In this document: one piece after another, positions 49,645 to 60,855 of the stretch
How positions within the stretch are numbered: the stretch's first letter is position 1
Layout of the letters: each line of letters starts with the position of its first letter
NCBI RefSeq assembly: GCF_002837185.1
Contig: NZ_KZ477985.1
Location: forward strand, 1 to 64,000
DNA from: Pseudomonas fluorescens
Lineage (GTDB): Bacteria; Pseudomonadota; Gammaproteobacteria; Pseudomonadales; Pseudomonadaceae
DNA: 64,000 nucleotides
Direction of reading: 5' to 3'
The notes under the pieces: generated by a model
What the model saw: the letters and a program-made list of their open reading frames with translations, nothing else
Told to the model about the DNA's origin: nothing
The model's database searches: none
Position numbers and translations under genes: made by a program

Positions 49645-50247
49645 TTACTCTGCAGCGGGTTCTTCAGCTTCATCTTCAGCTACAACACGTGGCGCGTGGA
49701 CGTTGGCAACAGCCTTGTCGTCGTTGTGAGCCAGTGCAACGAACTCAACGCCTTTAGGCGCCTTGAGGTCGGAGAGGTGAATGATGGTGCCGATTTCAGC
49801 GTTCGACAGGTCGACTTCGATGAACTCAGGCAGGTCTTTCGGCAGGCAGCTGACTTCGATCTCGGTGGTGGTGTGGGAAACCACGCCGCCTTTCTTGACC
49901 GGAGCTTCTTCACCCACAAAGTGCACAGGCACGATAGCGGTCAGTTTCTGGCCAGCTACAACGCGAACGAAGTCAGCGTGCATGATGAACTGCTTGGAAG
50001 GGTGACGCTGCATCGCTTTAACGATCACGTTCTGCTTGGCGCCATCGACGTTCAGTTCGATAACGTGGCTGTAGGCCGCTTCGTTTTCGAACAGCTTGGC
50101 GATTTCCTTGGCCAGAATGGTCACGGATTCAGCAGGCTTGTTGCCACCGTAGACAACGGCTGGGATGTTGGCGGCGTGACGCAGGCGGCGGCTCGCACCT
50201 TTCCCCAGGTCAGTACGCGCTTGGGCGTTCAGAGTAAAATCGTTCAT
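49645..50247 (-). CDS. rplY: 50S ribosomal protein L25/general stress protein Ctc (200 aa)
   Basis: 5S-rRNA-binding ribosomal protein. It is the long (Ctc/TL5) form with an N-terminal L25 domain ('[22 protein letters not shown]') and a C-terminal beta domain; the tail is Glu/Ala-rich. It lies between prs and pth as in relatives. Confidence 0.95.
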   Translation of the reverse strand: MNDFTLNAQARTDLGKGASRRLRHAANIPAVVYGGNKPAESVTILAKEIAKLFENEAAYSHVIELNVDGAKQNVIVKAMQRHPSKQFIMHADFVRVVAGQKLTAIVPVHFVGEEAPVKKGGVVSHTTTEIEVSCLPKDLPEFIEVDLSNAEIGTIIHLSDLKAPKGVEFVALAHNDDKAVANVHAPRVVAEDEAEEPAAE

Positions 50248-50311
50248 GTTGTTTCTCCAAAATAGCCATCATCGAGGGGCGTTTGCGACCAGCGCCGAAC
50301 TCGATATGGGC

Positions 50312-50350
50312 AAAAAAGCCCCGCCCCAGCGGAATGCTGGGGCGGGGCGC
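50312..50350 (-). terminator. Terminator downstream of prs
   Basis: A perfect 13-bp GC-rich stem (GCCCCGCCCCAGC / GCTGGGGCGGGGC, loop GGAAT) is followed by six T on the minus strand, between prs and rplY. Confidence 0.92.
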
Positions 50351-50383
50351 TTTTCGTCAGTGGGTGGTCCGCAGGTCTGACCC

Positions 50384-51325
50384 TTAGCGGAACATCGCGC
50401 TGATCGATTCTTCGTTGCTGATGCGGCGAACCGCTTCGGCAACTACCGGTGCGATATCCAGTTGACGGATACGCGAACAGGCTTGAGCTGCAGCGGACAA
50501 CGGGATGGTGTTAGTCACCACCAGTTCGTCCAGCATGGAGTTCTCGATGTTTTCGATCGCTCGGCCCGACAGCACAGGGTGTGTGCAGTAGGCGAAGACT
50601 TTTGCGGCACCGTGCTCTTTCAAGGCTTTCGCCGCATGGCACAGGGTGCCGGCGGTGTCGACCATGTCATCAACCAGAATACAGGTACGCCCTTCGACAT
50701 CACCGATGATATGCATCACTTCAGAGTGATTGGCTTTCTCGCGGCGTTTGTCGATGATACCGAGGTCCACGCCCAGGGATTTGGCAACCGCTCGTGCACG
50801 CACGACGCCACCAATGTCCGGGGACACGATCATCAGGTTTTCAAAGCGCTGGTCTTCGATGTCATCCACCAGAACGGGGGAGCCGTAGATGTTATCTACT
50901 GGAATATCGAAGAATCCCTGGATCTGGTCAGCGTGCAGGTCAACCGTGAGCACACGGTCGATACCTACCACGGTCAGCATGTCAGCAACGACTTTCGCGC
51001 TGATGGCCACACGTGCGGAGCGCGGACGGCGATCCTGACGGGCATAACCAAAGTAAGGGATTACAGCTGTGATTCGAGTCGCTGAGGAGCGGCGGAAGGC
51101 ATCAGCCATCACGACGAGTTCCATCAGGTTATCGTTGGTCGGAGCGCAGGTCGGCTGGATAATGAAGACGTCTTTACCGCGGACATTTTCATTGATCTCG
51201 GCTGTAATTTCGCCGTCGGAGAATTTACCGACAGAGATGTCACCGAGAGGGATATGCAGCTGACGTACGACACGTCGAGCCAGATCGGGGTTGGCATTCC
51301 CCGTAAAGACCATCATCTTGGACAC
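50384..51325 (-). CDS. prs: Ribose-phosphate pyrophosphokinase (313 aa)
   Basis: Makes PRPP from ribose 5-phosphate and ATP for purine, pyrimidine, histidine and NAD synthesis. '[28 protein letters not shown]' and the PRPP-binding '[21 protein letters not shown]' are visible. Start GTG 51325 ([18 protein letters not shown]). It follows tRNA-Gln on the same strand. Confidence 0.97.
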   Translation of the reverse strand: MSKMMVFTGNANPDLARRVVRQLHIPLGDISVGKFSDGEITAEINENVRGKDVFIIQPTCAPTNDNLMELVVMADAFRRSSATRITAVIPYFGYARQDRRPRSARVAISAKVVADMLTVVGIDRVLTVDLHADQIQGFFDIPVDNIYGSPVLVDDIEDQRFENLMIVSPDIGGVVRARAVAKSLGVDLGIIDKRREKANHSEVMHIIGDVEGRTCILVDDMVDTAGTLCHAAKALKEHGAAKVFAYCTHPVLSGRAIENIENSMLDELVVTNTIPLSAAAQACSRIRQLDIAPVVAEAVRRISNEESISAMFR

Positions 51326-51371
51326 GCGCAGTACCTAGAGGCTGAGGGTAACCTGGATGAGTATTAGAAAA

Positions 51372-51446
51372 TGGCAGGGGCGGCTGGATTCGAACCAACG
51401 CATGGCAGGATCAAAACCTGCTGCCTTACCGCTTGGCGACGCCCCT
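51372..51446 (-). tRNA. tRNA-Gln (anticodon TTG)
   Basis: Cloverleaf on the minus strand: acceptor AGGGGCG/CGCCCCT, anticodon loop TTTTGAT with TTG, T-arm GTTCGAATCC, discriminator G, encoded CCA; 75 nt. It lies between ispE and prs, a conserved order in pseudomonads. Confidence 0.95.
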
Positions 51447-51466
51447 GTATCTGTTGCAACGAGTGC

Positions 51467-52336
51467 CTAACACTCGATTCCTTTGTAGAGCAGACTTTGC
51501 AGCTTGCGATGCAACATCGAAACGTTGCTTCCCTTTGCTACAAACCCTGTAAGGGTCTCTGTAAGAAGGGCCGAGACTTTATCAGCTTCAGCTTTGCTTG
51601 GGAAGCCCCCAAACACACAACTTCCAGTTCCGGTTAATTTTGCTTCGGTAAATTTACCTAACAAATTCAAAGCGTTACGTACCTCTGGATAACGCCTTGC
51701 TACAACCGGTAAGCAGTCATTTCGACTGTTTCCCTTGGGAACGGGGCGCACTTTAATGGGAGAAGAGTTACGTGTCAACAGCGGATCTGAAAAAATTTCT
51801 GCTGTACTTACAGATACTTGCGGCACAAGCACGAGATACCACGGCTCCTCGGGGTCTACAGGGGTCAGTTTTTCCCCCACACCCTCAGCAAATGCGGCAT
51901 GCCCACGCACGAAAACCGGGACGTCAGCACCTAGCGTGAGGCCCAGCGCAGCCAGGCGATCCTGGTCCCAGCCCAATTGCCACAAGTGGTTGAGCCCGAG
52001 CAATGTGGTCGCGGCGTTTGAGCTGCCCCCACCGATACCGCCGCCCATGGGCAGGACTTTATCGATCCAGATATCGATGCCGAGTGGGCAGCCGGATTGC
52101 TGCTGAAGATTTTTCGCCGCTTTCACGATCAGGTTGCTGTCGTGGGGCACGCCTGCGAATTCGGTGTGCAGCTTGATCACGCCATCGTCGCGCACGGCGA
52201 AGGTCAGTTCATCGCCGTAGTCGAGAAATTGAAACAGCGTCTGCAACTCGTGGTAGCCGTCTTCACGACGGCCCAGGATGTGCAGCATCAGATTGAGTTT
52301 GGCGGGAGAGGGCAGTGTGAGTTTTGCGACTGTCAC
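51467..52336 (-). CDS. ispE: 4-diphosphocytidyl-2-C-methyl-D-erythritol kinase IspE (289 aa)
   Basis: GHMP kinase of the MEP isoprenoid pathway. The N-terminal '[29 protein letters not shown]' and the ATP loop '[18 protein letters not shown]' are diagnostic. Start GTG 52336, one base after the lolB stop. Confidence 0.96.
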   Translation of the reverse strand: MTVAKLTLPSPAKLNLMLHILGRREDGYHELQTLFQFLDYGDELTFAVRDDGVIKLHTEFAGVPHDSNLIVKAAKNLQQQSGCPLGIDIWIDKVLPMGGGIGGGSSNAATTLLGLNHLWQLGWDQDRLAALGLTLGADVPVFVRGHAAFAEGVGEKLTPVDPEEPWYLVLVPQVSVSTAEIFSDPLLTRNSSPIKVRPVPKGNSRNDCLPVVARRYPEVRNALNLLGKFTEAKLTGTGSCVFGGFPSKAEADKVSALLTETLTGFVAKGSNVSMLHRKLQSLLYKGIEC

Positions 52337-52337
52337 G

Positions 52338-52955
52338 TTATTGCCCCAGCTTGCGCGGTTGCCAGTCCTTGATCACCAGCGTGACGTCAAGGTCGGTGCC
52401 GTGCAGCTTGATGCGCTCGGGCAGCCAGTAACCGTTCTGTTGCACGTAGCTCAGGTACTCGACCTGCCAGCCATCCTGCTCCAGGGCGGCCAGGCGACTG
52501 TCGCCATTGAGGCTCAAGCGGCTTTTGCTGTCCGGCGCCGGCAGGCCGCGCACCCACCACACCAGGTGCGAGACCGGCAGTTTCCAGCCGATCTGCTGCT
52601 CCAGCAGTTCTTCCGGGGAGCTCGCTTCGTAGCGGCCCTGGTTGGCCACCTCAAGGCTCACTTGTCCCGGTCGGCCGGTCAGGCGGGCCGCACCGCGACC
52701 CAGCGGGCCAGACAGGCGAATATCGTAGTAGTCCTGGCGCTGCAGCCAGAACAAGGTGCCGCTGCCGGAGTCCTTCGGCGCGCGCACCCCGACCTTGCCT
52801 TCGATCTGCCAGCCGTCGATGCTGCTGAGCTGGTCTTTGTGCTGTTGCCATTGTGCCGGGTTGCCCTGGCCTTCAACGGATTCGCGGGAACCAACACCCG
52901 CGCAACCGGCGAGCAGGGCGATGAAACTGAAAACGATAACGTGGCGCAAAAACAT
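52338..52955 (-). CDS. lolB: Outer-membrane lipoprotein insertase LolB (205 aa)
   Basis: Receives lipoproteins from LolA and inserts them in the outer membrane; itself a lipoprotein (lipobox LLAGCAG, Cys near residue 18). '[44 protein letters not shown]' is typical. The order TPR protein-lolB-ispE is conserved. Confidence 0.94.
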   Translation of the reverse strand: MFLRHVIVFSFIALLAGCAGVGSRESVEGQGNPAQWQQHKDQLSSIDGWQIEGKVGVRAPKDSGSGTLFWLQRQDYYDIRLSGPLGRGAARLTGRPGQVSLEVANQGRYEASSPEELLEQQIGWKLPVSHLVWWVRGLPAPDSKSRLSLNGDSRLAALEQDGWQVEYLSYVQQNGYWLPERIKLHGTDLDVTLVIKDWQPRKLGQ

Positions 52956-52959
52956 AAGC

Positions 52960-54684
52960 TTATAGGGTCTCGGATCCGGTCAGGCGCTTGATGGTGCTGC
53001 GCAGGATAGGGCTTTCGGGTTGTTCCTTGAGGAATTTTTCCCAGATCTGTCGCGCTTCGCGTTGCTTGCCATTGGCCCACAACACTTCGCCCAGGTGAGC
53101 GGCGACTTCATGGTCGGGGAAGCGCTCCAGGGCCTGGCGCAGCAAGCGCTCGGCCTCGTCGAGGTTGCCCAGGCGATAATTGACCCAGCCCAGGCTGTCG
53201 AGCACGGCCGGGTCTTCCGGGTTGAGCTTGTGCGCCTGTTCGATCAGCGTCTTGGCTTCGGCGTAGCGCGTGGTGCGGTCGGACAAGGTATAACCCAAGG
53301 CGTTGAGGGCCATGGCGTTGTCCGGGTCGCGCTTGATGATCAGGCGCAGGTCTTTTTCCATCTGCGCCAGGTCATTGCGTTTTTCCGCCTGCATGGCGCG
53401 GGTGTAGAGCAGGTTCAGGTCGTCGGGGTATTGCAGCAACGCCTGTTGCAGCAATTTCCAGGCGCGTTCGCCCTGGTTGTTGGCCGACAAGGTTTCGGCC
53501 TGGATCAGGTACAACTGGATCGCGTAGTCCGGTTCGGCATCGCGGGCGGCGGCCAGGCGTTTCTCCGCTTCGTCCGTGCGGCCGTTGCTCATCAGGATAT
53601 CGGCCTGGCGCAACTGGGCCGGCAGGTAGTCATTGCCCGGGCCGACCTGGGCGTACTCAAGCAGAGCCGCCTGCGGGTCGTTGCGCTCTTCAGCGATGCG
53701 GCCCAGGTTCAGGTGCGCCGAGTCCACATGGCTTTCGCGTGCGACCAGCTCTTCCAGGTAGCCCTTGGCCTCGTCCCAGGCCTTGGCTTCCAGGCACACC
53801 AGCGCGAGGGAGTAGCGCAGTTCGTCGTCGTCCGGGTATTGCTGGACCAGGTTGGCAAACTGCACTTTGGCGTCTTCCATGCGGTCCTGCTCAACCAGCA
53901 TCCGCGCGTAAGTCAGGCGCAGGCGCTTGTCGTCTGGATACTTCTTGATACTTTTTTCCAGCAGCGGAATCGCTTCCTTGCCGCGGTTGAGGTTCTGCAA
54001 CAGGCGTGCGCGCAGCAGGATCGGTGCGATCTCACCCTCTTCCGGCGGGTTCTGCTCCAGCAGCTTGAGGGCAGCGTCGGCTTCATCATCCTGTTGCAGC
54101 AGCAGGGCTTTGCCGAAAATCAGCTGGCTGTTCTTCGGATGCTTTTGCAGCAGGCGGTCGAAACTCTTCATCAGGCCATTGCGCGTGTCCTGGTCGGTAT
54201 CGGCAGCCGACAGTGCCAGGAAGTCGAAATGCGTGTCGCCCTTGCCCTGCAAGACTTTTTCCATATAGACCATGGAGTCGTCATAGCGCCCGGCGCGTGC
54301 CAGCTGCACGGCGGCCGCACGTTGAGCCTCCAGGTCGTCCGGGGCGTTTTTCGCCCAGATCAACGAGGCGTCCAGCGCGGCCTGGTCTGCACCCAGGTAC
54401 TCCGCGATGCGGAACGCGCGCTCCGAGATACCGGGGTCCTGGGTATTGATGGCCTGGGTGACGTAGTTGTCCAGGGCAATATCGAAGCGATTACGCTGGC
54501 CGGCCAGTTCTGCGGTCAGCAGGCTGTAGACCGTTTCTTCGCTGAACGAGGAATAAACCTTGGGCTTTTCAGGGACGGGGGTGCTGTCTTCCACCGGCGG
54601 TGCAGCGTCCGGCGACACGGGTGCCATAGCCTGGCAGCCGCTGAGGAAGACAAAAGCAAGGAGCAACGCGGAAGATCTATTCAT
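52960..54684 (-). CDS. TPR-repeat lipoprotein (574 aa)
   Basis: Outer-membrane-directed lipoprotein (signal ending FLSGCQAM) with many tetratricopeptide repeats across most of its length, for example '[61 protein letters not shown]'. TPR proteins act as interaction scaffolds; the partner is unknown. It is the first gene of the lolB-ispE unit, 4 bp before lolB. Confidence 0.88.
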   Translation of the reverse strand: MNRSSALLLAFVFLSGCQAMAPVSPDAAPPVEDSTPVPEKPKVYSSFSEETVYSLLTAELAGQRNRFDIALDNYVTQAINTQDPGISERAFRIAEYLGADQAALDASLIWAKNAPDDLEAQRAAAVQLARAGRYDDSMVYMEKVLQGKGDTHFDFLALSAADTDQDTRNGLMKSFDRLLQKHPKNSQLIFGKALLLQQDDEADAALKLLEQNPPEEGEIAPILLRARLLQNLNRGKEAIPLLEKSIKKYPDDKRLRLTYARMLVEQDRMEDAKVQFANLVQQYPDDDELRYSLALVCLEAKAWDEAKGYLEELVARESHVDSAHLNLGRIAEERNDPQAALLEYAQVGPGNDYLPAQLRQADILMSNGRTDEAEKRLAAARDAEPDYAIQLYLIQAETLSANNQGERAWKLLQQALLQYPDDLNLLYTRAMQAEKRNDLAQMEKDLRLIIKRDPDNAMALNALGYTLSDRTTRYAEAKTLIEQAHKLNPEDPAVLDSLGWVNYRLGNLDEAERLLRQALERFPDHEVAAHLGEVLWANGKQREARQIWEKFLKEQPESPILRSTIKRLTGSETL

Positions 54685-54787
54685 ATAGGAAGAGGACGAC
54701 TAACCTGCGGTCGGATCATCATGACACAAGCCTTCGGCCAAACATAACCGGGGCACTCGGAATACGACTATTGCTGCCTTTTGCCTT

Positions 54788-54887
54788 TGTAGGAGCGAGC
54801 TTGCTCGCGAAAAACCTGAGAGCGCCGCTGAGCGCCAGGCTTCCCGCGTTATCGTTGACGTTTTTCGCGAGCAAGCTCGCTCCTACA
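54788..54887. repeat. Inverted REP pair of a second family
   Basis: GTAGGAGCGAGCTTGCTCGC (54790-54809) and its inverse (54865-54885) flank a spacer of about 55 bp in the 310-bp gap between the divergent TPR and hemA genes. The core differs from the other REPINs in the window. The rest of the gap should hold the divergent promoters. Confidence 0.85.
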
Positions 54888-54994
54888 GAGTGCATTGATA
54901 GGCACAAGGTATAGGGACAATAGACGACGGTGGTTGTTCTGGATCTTTCGAAGTAGGACAATTGTCGGCTTCCCGACATCATCAGCGATAATGA

Positions 54995-56284
54995 ATGGCC
55001 TTCCTCGCACTCGGTATTAACCACAAGACTGCCTCAGTAGACGTGCGCGAGCGCGTGGCGTTTACGCCGGAGCAGTTGGTTGAGGCCTTGCAGCAGCTCT
55101 GCCGGCTCACCGACAGTCGCGAAGCTGCGATCCTTTCGACCTGCAATCGCAGCGAGCTTTATATAGAGCAGGAGCATCTCTCGGCGGATGTCGTCCTGCG
55201 CTGGCTGGCCGATTATCACCATTTGGACCTCGACGACCTGCGCGCCAGCGCTTATGTGCATGAAGAGGATGCGGCCGTTCGTCACATGATGCGCGTGGCG
55301 GCCGGTCTCGACTCGCTGGTGTTGGGCGAGCCGCAGATTCTTGGCCAGATGAAGTCAGCCTATGCCGTAGCCCGCGAGGCCGGCACTGTCGGCCCGCTGC
55401 TGGGGCGTCTGTTCCAGGCCACGTTCAACTCCGCCAAGCAAGTGCGCACCGATACGGCCATCGGCGAGAACCCGGTGTCCGTGGCGTTTGCCGCCGTCAG
55501 CCTGGCCAAGCAGATTTTCAGCGACCTGCAGCGCAGCCAGGCGCTGCTGATCGGTGCTGGCGAAACCATTACCCTGGTCGCTCGTCACCTGCATGAGCTG
55601 GGCGTGAAGCGTATTGTGGTGGCCAACCGCACGCTTGAGCGCGCGAGCATCCTTGCCGAGCAGTTTGGCGCGCATGCCGTGCTGCTGTCGGACATCCCGG
55701 CTGAGCTGGTGCGCAGCGACATCGTCATCAGCTCCACCGCCAGCCAATTGCCGATCCTGGGCAAAGGCGCGGTCGAAAGCGCGTTGAAGCTGCGCAAGCA
55801 CAAGCCGATTTTTATGGTGGATATCGCCGTTCCCCGGGATATCGAGCCTGAAGTCGGCGAGTTGGACGACGTTTACCTCTATAGCGTCGACGATTTGCAC
55901 GAAGTGGTCGCCGAAAACCTCAAGAGTCGCCAGGGTGCTGCCCAGGCCGCCGAGGAAATGGTCAGCATCGGCGCTGAGGATTTCATGGTGCGCCTGCGCG
56001 AGCTGGCGGCGGTGGATGTGCTCAAGGCGTATCGTCAGCAGGGCGAGCGCCTGCGCGATGAGGAGCTGATCAAGGCCCAGCGCCTGTTGGCCAATGGCAG
56101 CAGCGCCGAAGACGTGTTGATGCAGCTGGCCCGTGGCCTGACCAACAAGCTGCTCCACGCCCCCAGCGTACAATTGAAAAAGCTTACTGCCGAAGGCCGC
56201 CTCGATGCGCTGGCCATGGCCCAGGAACTCTTTGCCCTCGGTGAGGGCGCGTCAGATAGCTCTTCGGATAAAAAACTGCAATGA
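54995..56284 (+). CDS. hemA: Glutamyl-tRNA reductase (429 aa)
   Basis: First committed step of tetrapyrrole synthesis (glutamyl-tRNA to glutamate-1-semialdehyde, NADPH). Catalytic Cys50 in 'STCNRSELY', the NADPH-domain '[34 protein letters not shown]' and the dimerisation tail are present. It heads a tightly packed run hemA-prfA-prmC-moeB-murI. Confidence 0.97.
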   Translation: MAFLALGINHKTASVDVRERVAFTPEQLVEALQQLCRLTDSREAAILSTCNRSELYIEQEHLSADVVLRWLADYHHLDLDDLRASAYVHEEDAAVRHMMRVAAGLDSLVLGEPQILGQMKSAYAVAREAGTVGPLLGRLFQATFNSAKQVRTDTAIGENPVSVAFAAVSLAKQIFSDLQRSQALLIGAGETITLVARHLHELGVKRIVVANRTLERASILAEQFGAHAVLLSDIPAELVRSDIVISSTASQLPILGKGAVESALKLRKHKPIFMVDIAVPRDIEPEVGELDDVYLYSVDDLHEVVAENLKSRQGAAQAAEEMVSIGAEDFMVRLRELAAVDVLKAYRQQGERLRDEELIKAQRLLANGSSAEDVLMQLARGLTNKLLHAPSVQLKKLTAEGRLDALAMAQELFALGEGASDSSSDKKLQ

Positions 56285-57363
56285 AAGCGTCACTGCTCAA
56301 TAAACTGGATGTGCTCCAGGACCGTTTCGAAGAACTGACCGCCTTGCTCGGCGATGGCGAAGTCATCTCCGATCAAACCAAATTCCGCGCCTATTCCAAG
56401 GAATACGCCGACGTTGAACCGGTCGTGACCACCTACAAAAACCTGCTGAAAGTGCAGGCCGACCTTGAGGGCGCCCAGGCGCTGCTCAAGGACAACGACC
56501 CGGACATGCGCGAAATGGCCGTGGAAGAAGTGCGCGAGGCCAAGGAAAAACTCGCTGAACTGGAAGGCGACCTGCAACGGATGTTGCTGCCCAAAGACCC
56601 TAACGATGGGCGCAACGTGTTCCTCGAAATCCGTGCCGGCACCGGCGGCGACGAAGCGGCGATCTTCTCCGGCGACCTGTTTCGCATGTACTCGCGTTAT
56701 GCCGAGCGGCGCGGCTGGCGTGTGGAAATCCTGTCCGAGAACGAAGGTGAGCACGGCGGCTATAAAGAAGTCATCGCGCGGGTCGAAGGCGACAACGTCT
56801 ACGGCAAGCTCAAGTTCGAGTCCGGCGCGCACCGTGTGCAGCGCGTCCCGGCGACGGAGTCCCAAGGCCGTATCCATACGTCGGCCTGTACCGTAGCAGT
56901 GTTGCCCGAGCCGGACGAGCAGGAAGCGATCGAGATCAACCCGGCGGACTTGCGCGTCGACACCTACCGCTCATCGGGCGCGGGCGGCCAGCACGTCAAC
57001 AAGACCGACTCGGCGATCCGTATCACCCACTTGCCGTCGGGCATCGTGGTGGAATGCCAGGAAGAGCGTTCCCAGCACAAGAACCGCGCGCGGGCGATGT
57101 CCTGGCTGTCGGCCAAGTTGAATGACCAGCAGACCAGCGCCGCCGCCAATGCAATTGCCAGCGAGCGCAAGTTGCTGGTGGGTTCGGGCGACCGCTCCGA
57201 ACGCATCCGCACCTACAATTTTGCCCAGGGCCGGGTCACCGACCATCGGGTCAACCTCACCCTGTATTCCCTGGATGAAATCCTTGCCGGTGGCGTTGAC
57301 GCGGTGATCGAGCCGCTGCTCGCCGAATACCAGGCCGATCAATTGGCGGCGATAGGTGAGTAA
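56281..57363 (+). CDS. prfA: Peptide chain release factor 1 (360 aa)
   Basis: Recognises UAA and UAG stop codons. PxT codon-reading motif at residues 190-192 and the catalytic GGQ at 235-237. The start overlaps the hemA stop (ATGA). The next gene encodes the enzyme that methylates this GGQ glutamine. Confidence 0.98.
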   Translation: MKASLLNKLDVLQDRFEELTALLGDGEVISDQTKFRAYSKEYADVEPVVTTYKNLLKVQADLEGAQALLKDNDPDMREMAVEEVREAKEKLAELEGDLQRMLLPKDPNDGRNVFLEIRAGTGGDEAAIFSGDLFRMYSRYAERRGWRVEILSENEGEHGGYKEVIARVEGDNVYGKLKFESGAHRVQRVPATESQGRIHTSACTVAVLPEPDEQEAIEINPADLRVDTYRSSGAGGQHVNKTDSAIRITHLPSGIVVECQEERSQHKNRARAMSWLSAKLNDQQTSAAANAIASERKLLVGSGDRSERIRTYNFAQGRVTDHRVNLTLYSLDEILAGGVDAVIEPLLAEYQADQLAAIGE

Positions 57364-58194
57364 ATGACCATTATTGCCAGCCTGTTGCGCGCCGCCGACC
57401 TGCCCGACTCGCCCACCGCGCGCCTGGATGCCGAATTGCTGCTGGCCGCTGCCCTGGGCAAGTCCCGCAGCTATTTGCACACCTGGCCGGAAAAGATCGT
57501 CAGCAGCGAGCACGCCCTGACCTTTGCCGACTACCTGCAGCGCCGTCGTGGTGGTGAACCGGTGGCCTATATCCTCGGCCAGCAAGGCTTCTGGAAGCTG
57601 GACCTGGAAGTCGCCCCCCACACGCTGATCCCGCGTCCGGATACGGAGCTGCTGGTGGAAGCCGCCCTTGAACTGTTGCCGGCCATTCCCGCCAAGGTCC
57701 TGGACCTGGGCACCGGCAGCGGTGCCATTGCCCTGGCCCTGGCCAGTGAGCGTCCGATGTGGCAGGTCACGGCCGTCGACCGCGTACTGGAGGCTGTGGC
57801 CCTGGCCGAGCGCAACCGCCAGCGGCTGCATCTCAATAATGCGGTGGTGCTCAACAGCCATTGGTTCGGCGCGCTGCAAGGCCGTACCTATGACCTGATC
57901 ATCAGCAACCCGCCGTATATCGCCGCCAACGACCCGCACCTGGCCGCGGGCGATGTGCGTTTCGAGCCGGCCAGCGCACTGGTGGCCGGCCATGACGGGC
58001 TGGACGACCTGCGCCTGATCATCCGACAGGCTCCGGCCTACTTGAATGCCGGTGGCCGCCTGTTGCTGGAACATGGCTACGACCAGGCCTCGGCCGTGCG
58101 TGACCTGCTGCTCAGTGAAGGCTTTGAACAGGTGCACAGCCGTATCGACCTCGGCGGCCACGAACGCATCACCCTGGGACGCCGCTCGTGCTGA
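57364..58194 (+). CDS. prmC: Release-factor glutamine N5-methyltransferase PrmC (276 aa)
   Basis: S-adenosylmethionine-dependent methylation of the GGQ glutamine of release factors. SAM motif 'VLDLGTGSGAIALALA' and catalytic 'ISNPPYIA'. It follows prfA without a gap and overlaps the moeB-like gene by 7 bp. Confidence 0.96.
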   Translation: MTIIASLLRAADLPDSPTARLDAELLLAAALGKSRSYLHTWPEKIVSSEHALTFADYLQRRRGGEPVAYILGQQGFWKLDLEVAPHTLIPRPDTELLVEAALELLPAIPAKVLDLGTGSGAIALALASERPMWQVTAVDRVLEAVALAERNRQRLHLNNAVVLNSHWFGALQGRTYDLIISNPPYIAANDPHLAAGDVRFEPASALVAGHDGLDDLRLIIRQAPAYLNAGGRLLLEHGYDQASAVRDLLLSEGFEQVHSRIDLGGHERITLGRRSC

Positions 58195-58943
58195 GTGACC
58201 ACGAGCTGTTGCGCTACAGCCGACAGATTCTGTTGCAGCAGGTCGACATCGACGGCCAGTTGCGCCTGAAAAACAGCCGCGCGTTGATCGTCGGCCTGGG
58301 AGGGCTGGGGGCGCCGGTCGCGCTGTACCTGGCCGCCGCTGGGGTCGGCGAGTTGCATCTGGCGGATTTCGACAGCGTCGATCTGACCAACCTGCAACGC
58401 CAGATTATCCATGACACCGACAGCGTCGGGCAGACCAAGGTTGATTCGGCCATGCGTCGGCTGGGCGCCATCAATCCCGAAGTCACACTGCTCGCCCACC
58501 GCACCGCGCTGGATGTCGACTCGTTGGCGGCGGCGGTTGCGGCGGTGGACGTGGTACTCGATTGCAGCGACAACTTTTCCACCCGCGAAGCGGTCAATGC
58601 CGCGTGTGTTGTCGCCGGCAAACCGTTGGTCAGTGGCGCGGCGATTCGCCTTGAAGGGCAGTTGTCGGTCTTCGACCCACGGCGCCCCGAAAGCCCGTGC
58701 TACCACTGCTTGTACGGGCACGGCAGTGACACCGAACTGAGCTGCAGCGAAGCCGGCGTCATCGGCCCGCTGGTGGGGCTGGTCGGCAGCCTGCAAGCGT
58801 TGGAAGCCTTGAAACTGCTGGCCGGGTTTGGTGAGCCGCTGGTGGGGCGCTTGTTGCTGATCGATGCGTTGACTACGCGGTTGCGTGAGCTGCGCGTCAA
58901 GCGTGACCCGGGTTGCAGCGTGTGCGGGACGCACCATGCTTAA
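58188..58943 (+). CDS. moeB: MoeB/ThiF-family adenylyltransferase (251 aa)
   Basis: E1-like enzyme that adenylates the C-terminus of a sulphur-carrier protein (MoaD or ThiS). Nucleotide-binding GLGGLGAP at residues 36-43, '[17 protein letters not shown]', and two zinc CxxC pairs ('CYHC' and 'CSVC'). Start GTG 58188. Whether it serves molybdopterin or thiamine synthesis cannot be read from the sequence. Confidence 0.9.
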   Translation: MLSDHELLRYSRQILLQQVDIDGQLRLKNSRALIVGLGGLGAPVALYLAAAGVGELHLADFDSVDLTNLQRQIIHDTDSVGQTKVDSAMRRLGAINPEVTLLAHRTALDVDSLAAAVAAVDVVLDCSDNFSTREAVNAACVVAGKPLVSGAAIRLEGQLSVFDPRRPESPCYHCLYGHGSDTELSCSEAGVIGPLVGLVGSLQALEALKLLAGFGEPLVGRLLLIDALTTRLRELRVKRDPGCSVCGTHHA

Positions 58944-59730
58944 GGACGCGCCCGTCGGTGTGTTCGATTCCGGGGTCGGCGGCCTGTCGGTACTGGACGA
59001 AATCCAACGGTTACTGCCCCATGAGTCACTGTTGTACGTGGCCGATTGCGGGCACATCCCCTATGGCGAGAAAACCCCGGCCTTCATCCGCGAGCGCTCG
59101 CGCCTGGTCGCCGAGTTTTTTCGCGGGCAGGGCGCCAAGGCGTTCGTGATTGCGTGCAACACTGCGACGGTTGCCGCCGTTGCCGATTTGCGCCAGGACT
59201 ACCCCGGTTGGCCCTTGGTCGGCATGGAGCCTGCGGTAAAACCGGCGGCCGCCGCGACGCGCAGTGGCGTGGTCGGCGTGCTGGCCACCACCGGCACCCT
59301 GCAAAGCGCCAAGTTCGCCGCCTTGCTCGACCGCTTCGCCACTGACGTGCGGGTGATTACCCAGCCATGTCCGGGCCTGGTGGAGCTGATTGAAACCGGC
59401 GACCTGAACAGCCCGGCCCTGCGCCAGTTATTGCAGGGCTATATCGAACCGCTGCTCAGCGCCGGCTGCGACACCATCATCCTCGGCTGCACCCACTATC
59501 CCTTCCTCAAGCCACTGCTGGCGCAGATGCTGCCCGCGAGCATCATCCTGATCGACACCGGTGCCGCCGTCGCGCGCCAGCTCAAGCGTCTACTGGGCGA
59601 GCGAGACTTGCTGGCCGGCGGCGCACCCCTGACTGCGCAGTTCTGGACCAGCGGCGATGTGTGTCACCTCAGAAATATCCTACCAACACTTTGGAAATAT
59701 CCCGGAGTTGTGCGAAGCTTCGCCTCGTGA
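58936..59730 (+). CDS. murI: Glutamate racemase (264 aa)
   Basis: Supplies D-glutamate for peptidoglycan. Both catalytic cysteines are visible in '[11 protein letters not shown]' and 'LGCTHYPFL', and '[13 protein letters not shown]' starts the fold. I place the start at ATG 58936, overlapping the moeB-like gene by 8 bp. Confidence 0.95.
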   Translation: MLKDAPVGVFDSGVGGLSVLDEIQRLLPHESLLYVADCGHIPYGEKTPAFIRERSRLVAEFFRGQGAKAFVIACNTATVAAVADLRQDYPGWPLVGMEPAVKPAAAATRSGVVGVLATTGTLQSAKFAALLDRFATDVRVITQPCPGLVELIETGDLNSPALRQLLQGYIEPLLSAGCDTIILGCTHYPFLKPLLAQMLPASIILIDTGAAVARQLKRLLGERDLLAGGAPLTAQFWTSGDVCHLRNILPTLWKYPGVVRSFAS

Positions 59731-59829
59731 AAATTTCGTGAAATCTCGCTGAACTTCTGGCTCTATGCTGGCTTCTATTGCGAGATGGCCTGTAAATAAT
59801 CAATAACTTCGTTCGCAAAGGTAGTTTCT

Positions 59830-60348
59830 ATGAAGCGCTTGTTCTGTATGGCTGCTATTGCGGCTGTGATGGTGGGACACTCTATTACCACCCAGGCCGC
59901 CGGCCTGGAGTTCGGGCTGGGCAGCACCAGCGATTCAACGCTGACCTACCGTCTGGGCCTGACCTCCGATTGGGACAAAAGCTGGATGCAGAGCAATGTC
60001 GGTCGCCTGACGGGCTACTGGAGCGGCGCTTATACGTATTGGGAAGGTGATGACCGTGCAGGCGCCAGCAGCCTGTCGTTCTCGCCCGTGTTTGTGTATG
60101 AGTTTGCCGGGGAATCGGTCAAGCCATACATCGAGGCCGGGATCGGGGTGGCGTTGTTCTCCCGCACCAAGCTGGAAGATAACAACATCGGCCAGTCCTT
60201 TCAGTTCGAAGACCGCCTGGGTTTCGGCCTGCGGTTTGCCGGCGGGCATGAAGTGGGTATTCGTGCCACGCATTATTCCAACGCCGGGATCAGCAGCAAT
60301 AACGATGGGGTAGAGAGCTACGCGCTGCACTACACCATGCCGCTGTAA
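59830..60348 (+). CDS. pagL: PagL-like lipid A 3-O-deacylase (172 aa)
   Basis: Outer-membrane beta-barrel enzyme that removes the 3-O acyl chain of lipid A. A signal peptide (residues 1-24, ending TQAA) precedes the mature barrel. The catalytic triad is conserved: His148 and Ser150 in 'THYSNAGI', Glu162, with the same 12-residue Ser-Glu spacing as P. aeruginosa PagL. Confidence 0.9.
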   Translation: MKRLFCMAAIAAVMVGHSITTQAAGLEFGLGSTSDSTLTYRLGLTSDWDKSWMQSNVGRLTGYWSGAYTYWEGDDRAGASSLSFSPVFVYEFAGESVKPYIEAGIGVALFSRTKLEDNNIGQSFQFEDRLGFGLRFAGGHEVGIRATHYSNAGISSNNDGVESYALHYTMPL

Positions 60349-60368
60349 AAGAACACTGAAAAACCAAT

Positions 60369-60471
60369 GTGGGAGGGGCGGTGCGACGATTCGACTTGCC
60401 CCCGATGGCGGCCGGTCAGTCAAATTATAGGTGACTGACCCACCGCTATCGGGGGCAAGCCCCCTCCCACA
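60369..60471. repeat. REPIN with a variant left arm
   Basis: The right arm (60444-60471) is an intact REP core. The left arm reads GTGGGAGGGG, then about 16 extra bases (from 60379), then CTTGCCCCCGAT, so it carries an insertion in the hairpin. Confidence 0.75.
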
Positions 60472-60495
60472 TTTGGATCTGTACTCATTTGAATA

Positions 60496-60801
60496 TCAAC
60501 GGTAGACCGTGGCAATCCCTGCACGCTCTTCAAGGCACTCCGGTGCCCCCATCTCGAATTCCCGGCATATCAACGGCCTGAGCTCATAGATCGTGCACAT
60601 CATCGTGTCCCGGTCCAACGCCGCACACCAGCCATCATCCAGGCGCAGCATCACTTCGCCGCCCCAGTCATCGGTGTCGATATAGCGCTGCGGCACGCCG
60701 GTGTCGGTGATCAGCATGACTTCCAGCTGGCAGCAGCAGGCCGCGCACGTCGAGCAGGTGACGGCGGGTTCGGTGATCTGGATGTGAGGGATGTGGGTCA
60801 T
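60496..60801 (-). CDS. YkgJ-type cysteine-cluster protein (101 aa)
   Basis: Small protein with a conserved metal-binding cysteine pattern: CSTCAACCC near residues 16-24, then Cys in 'DGWCAAL', 'TMMCTIYELRPLICREF' and a later Cys. This matches the CxxCxxCC family often annotated as putative zinc- or iron-binding. Function unknown. Confidence 0.82.
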   Translation of the reverse strand: MTHIPHIQITEPAVTCSTCAACCCQLEVMLITDTGVPQRYIDTDDWGGEVMLRLDDGWCAALDRDTMMCTIYELRPLICREFEMGAPECLEERAGIATVYR

Positions 60802-60804
60802 AGG

Positions 60805-60846
60805 GCGGCAGCTTCAAGCTTTAAGCGGCAAGCTGCAAGCAGAAGC
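60805..60846. repeat. Short AAGCT-type repeat array
   Basis: GCAGCTTCAAGCTTTAAGC and the adjoining bases are related to the array at 15612-15690. Confidence 0.6.
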
Positions 60847-60855
60847 CGACCGGCT

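Noticed and set aside
53020..54747. 575-codon plus-strand frame opposite the TPR gene
   Set aside because: Shadow frame; the TPR repeats are clearly on the minus strand.
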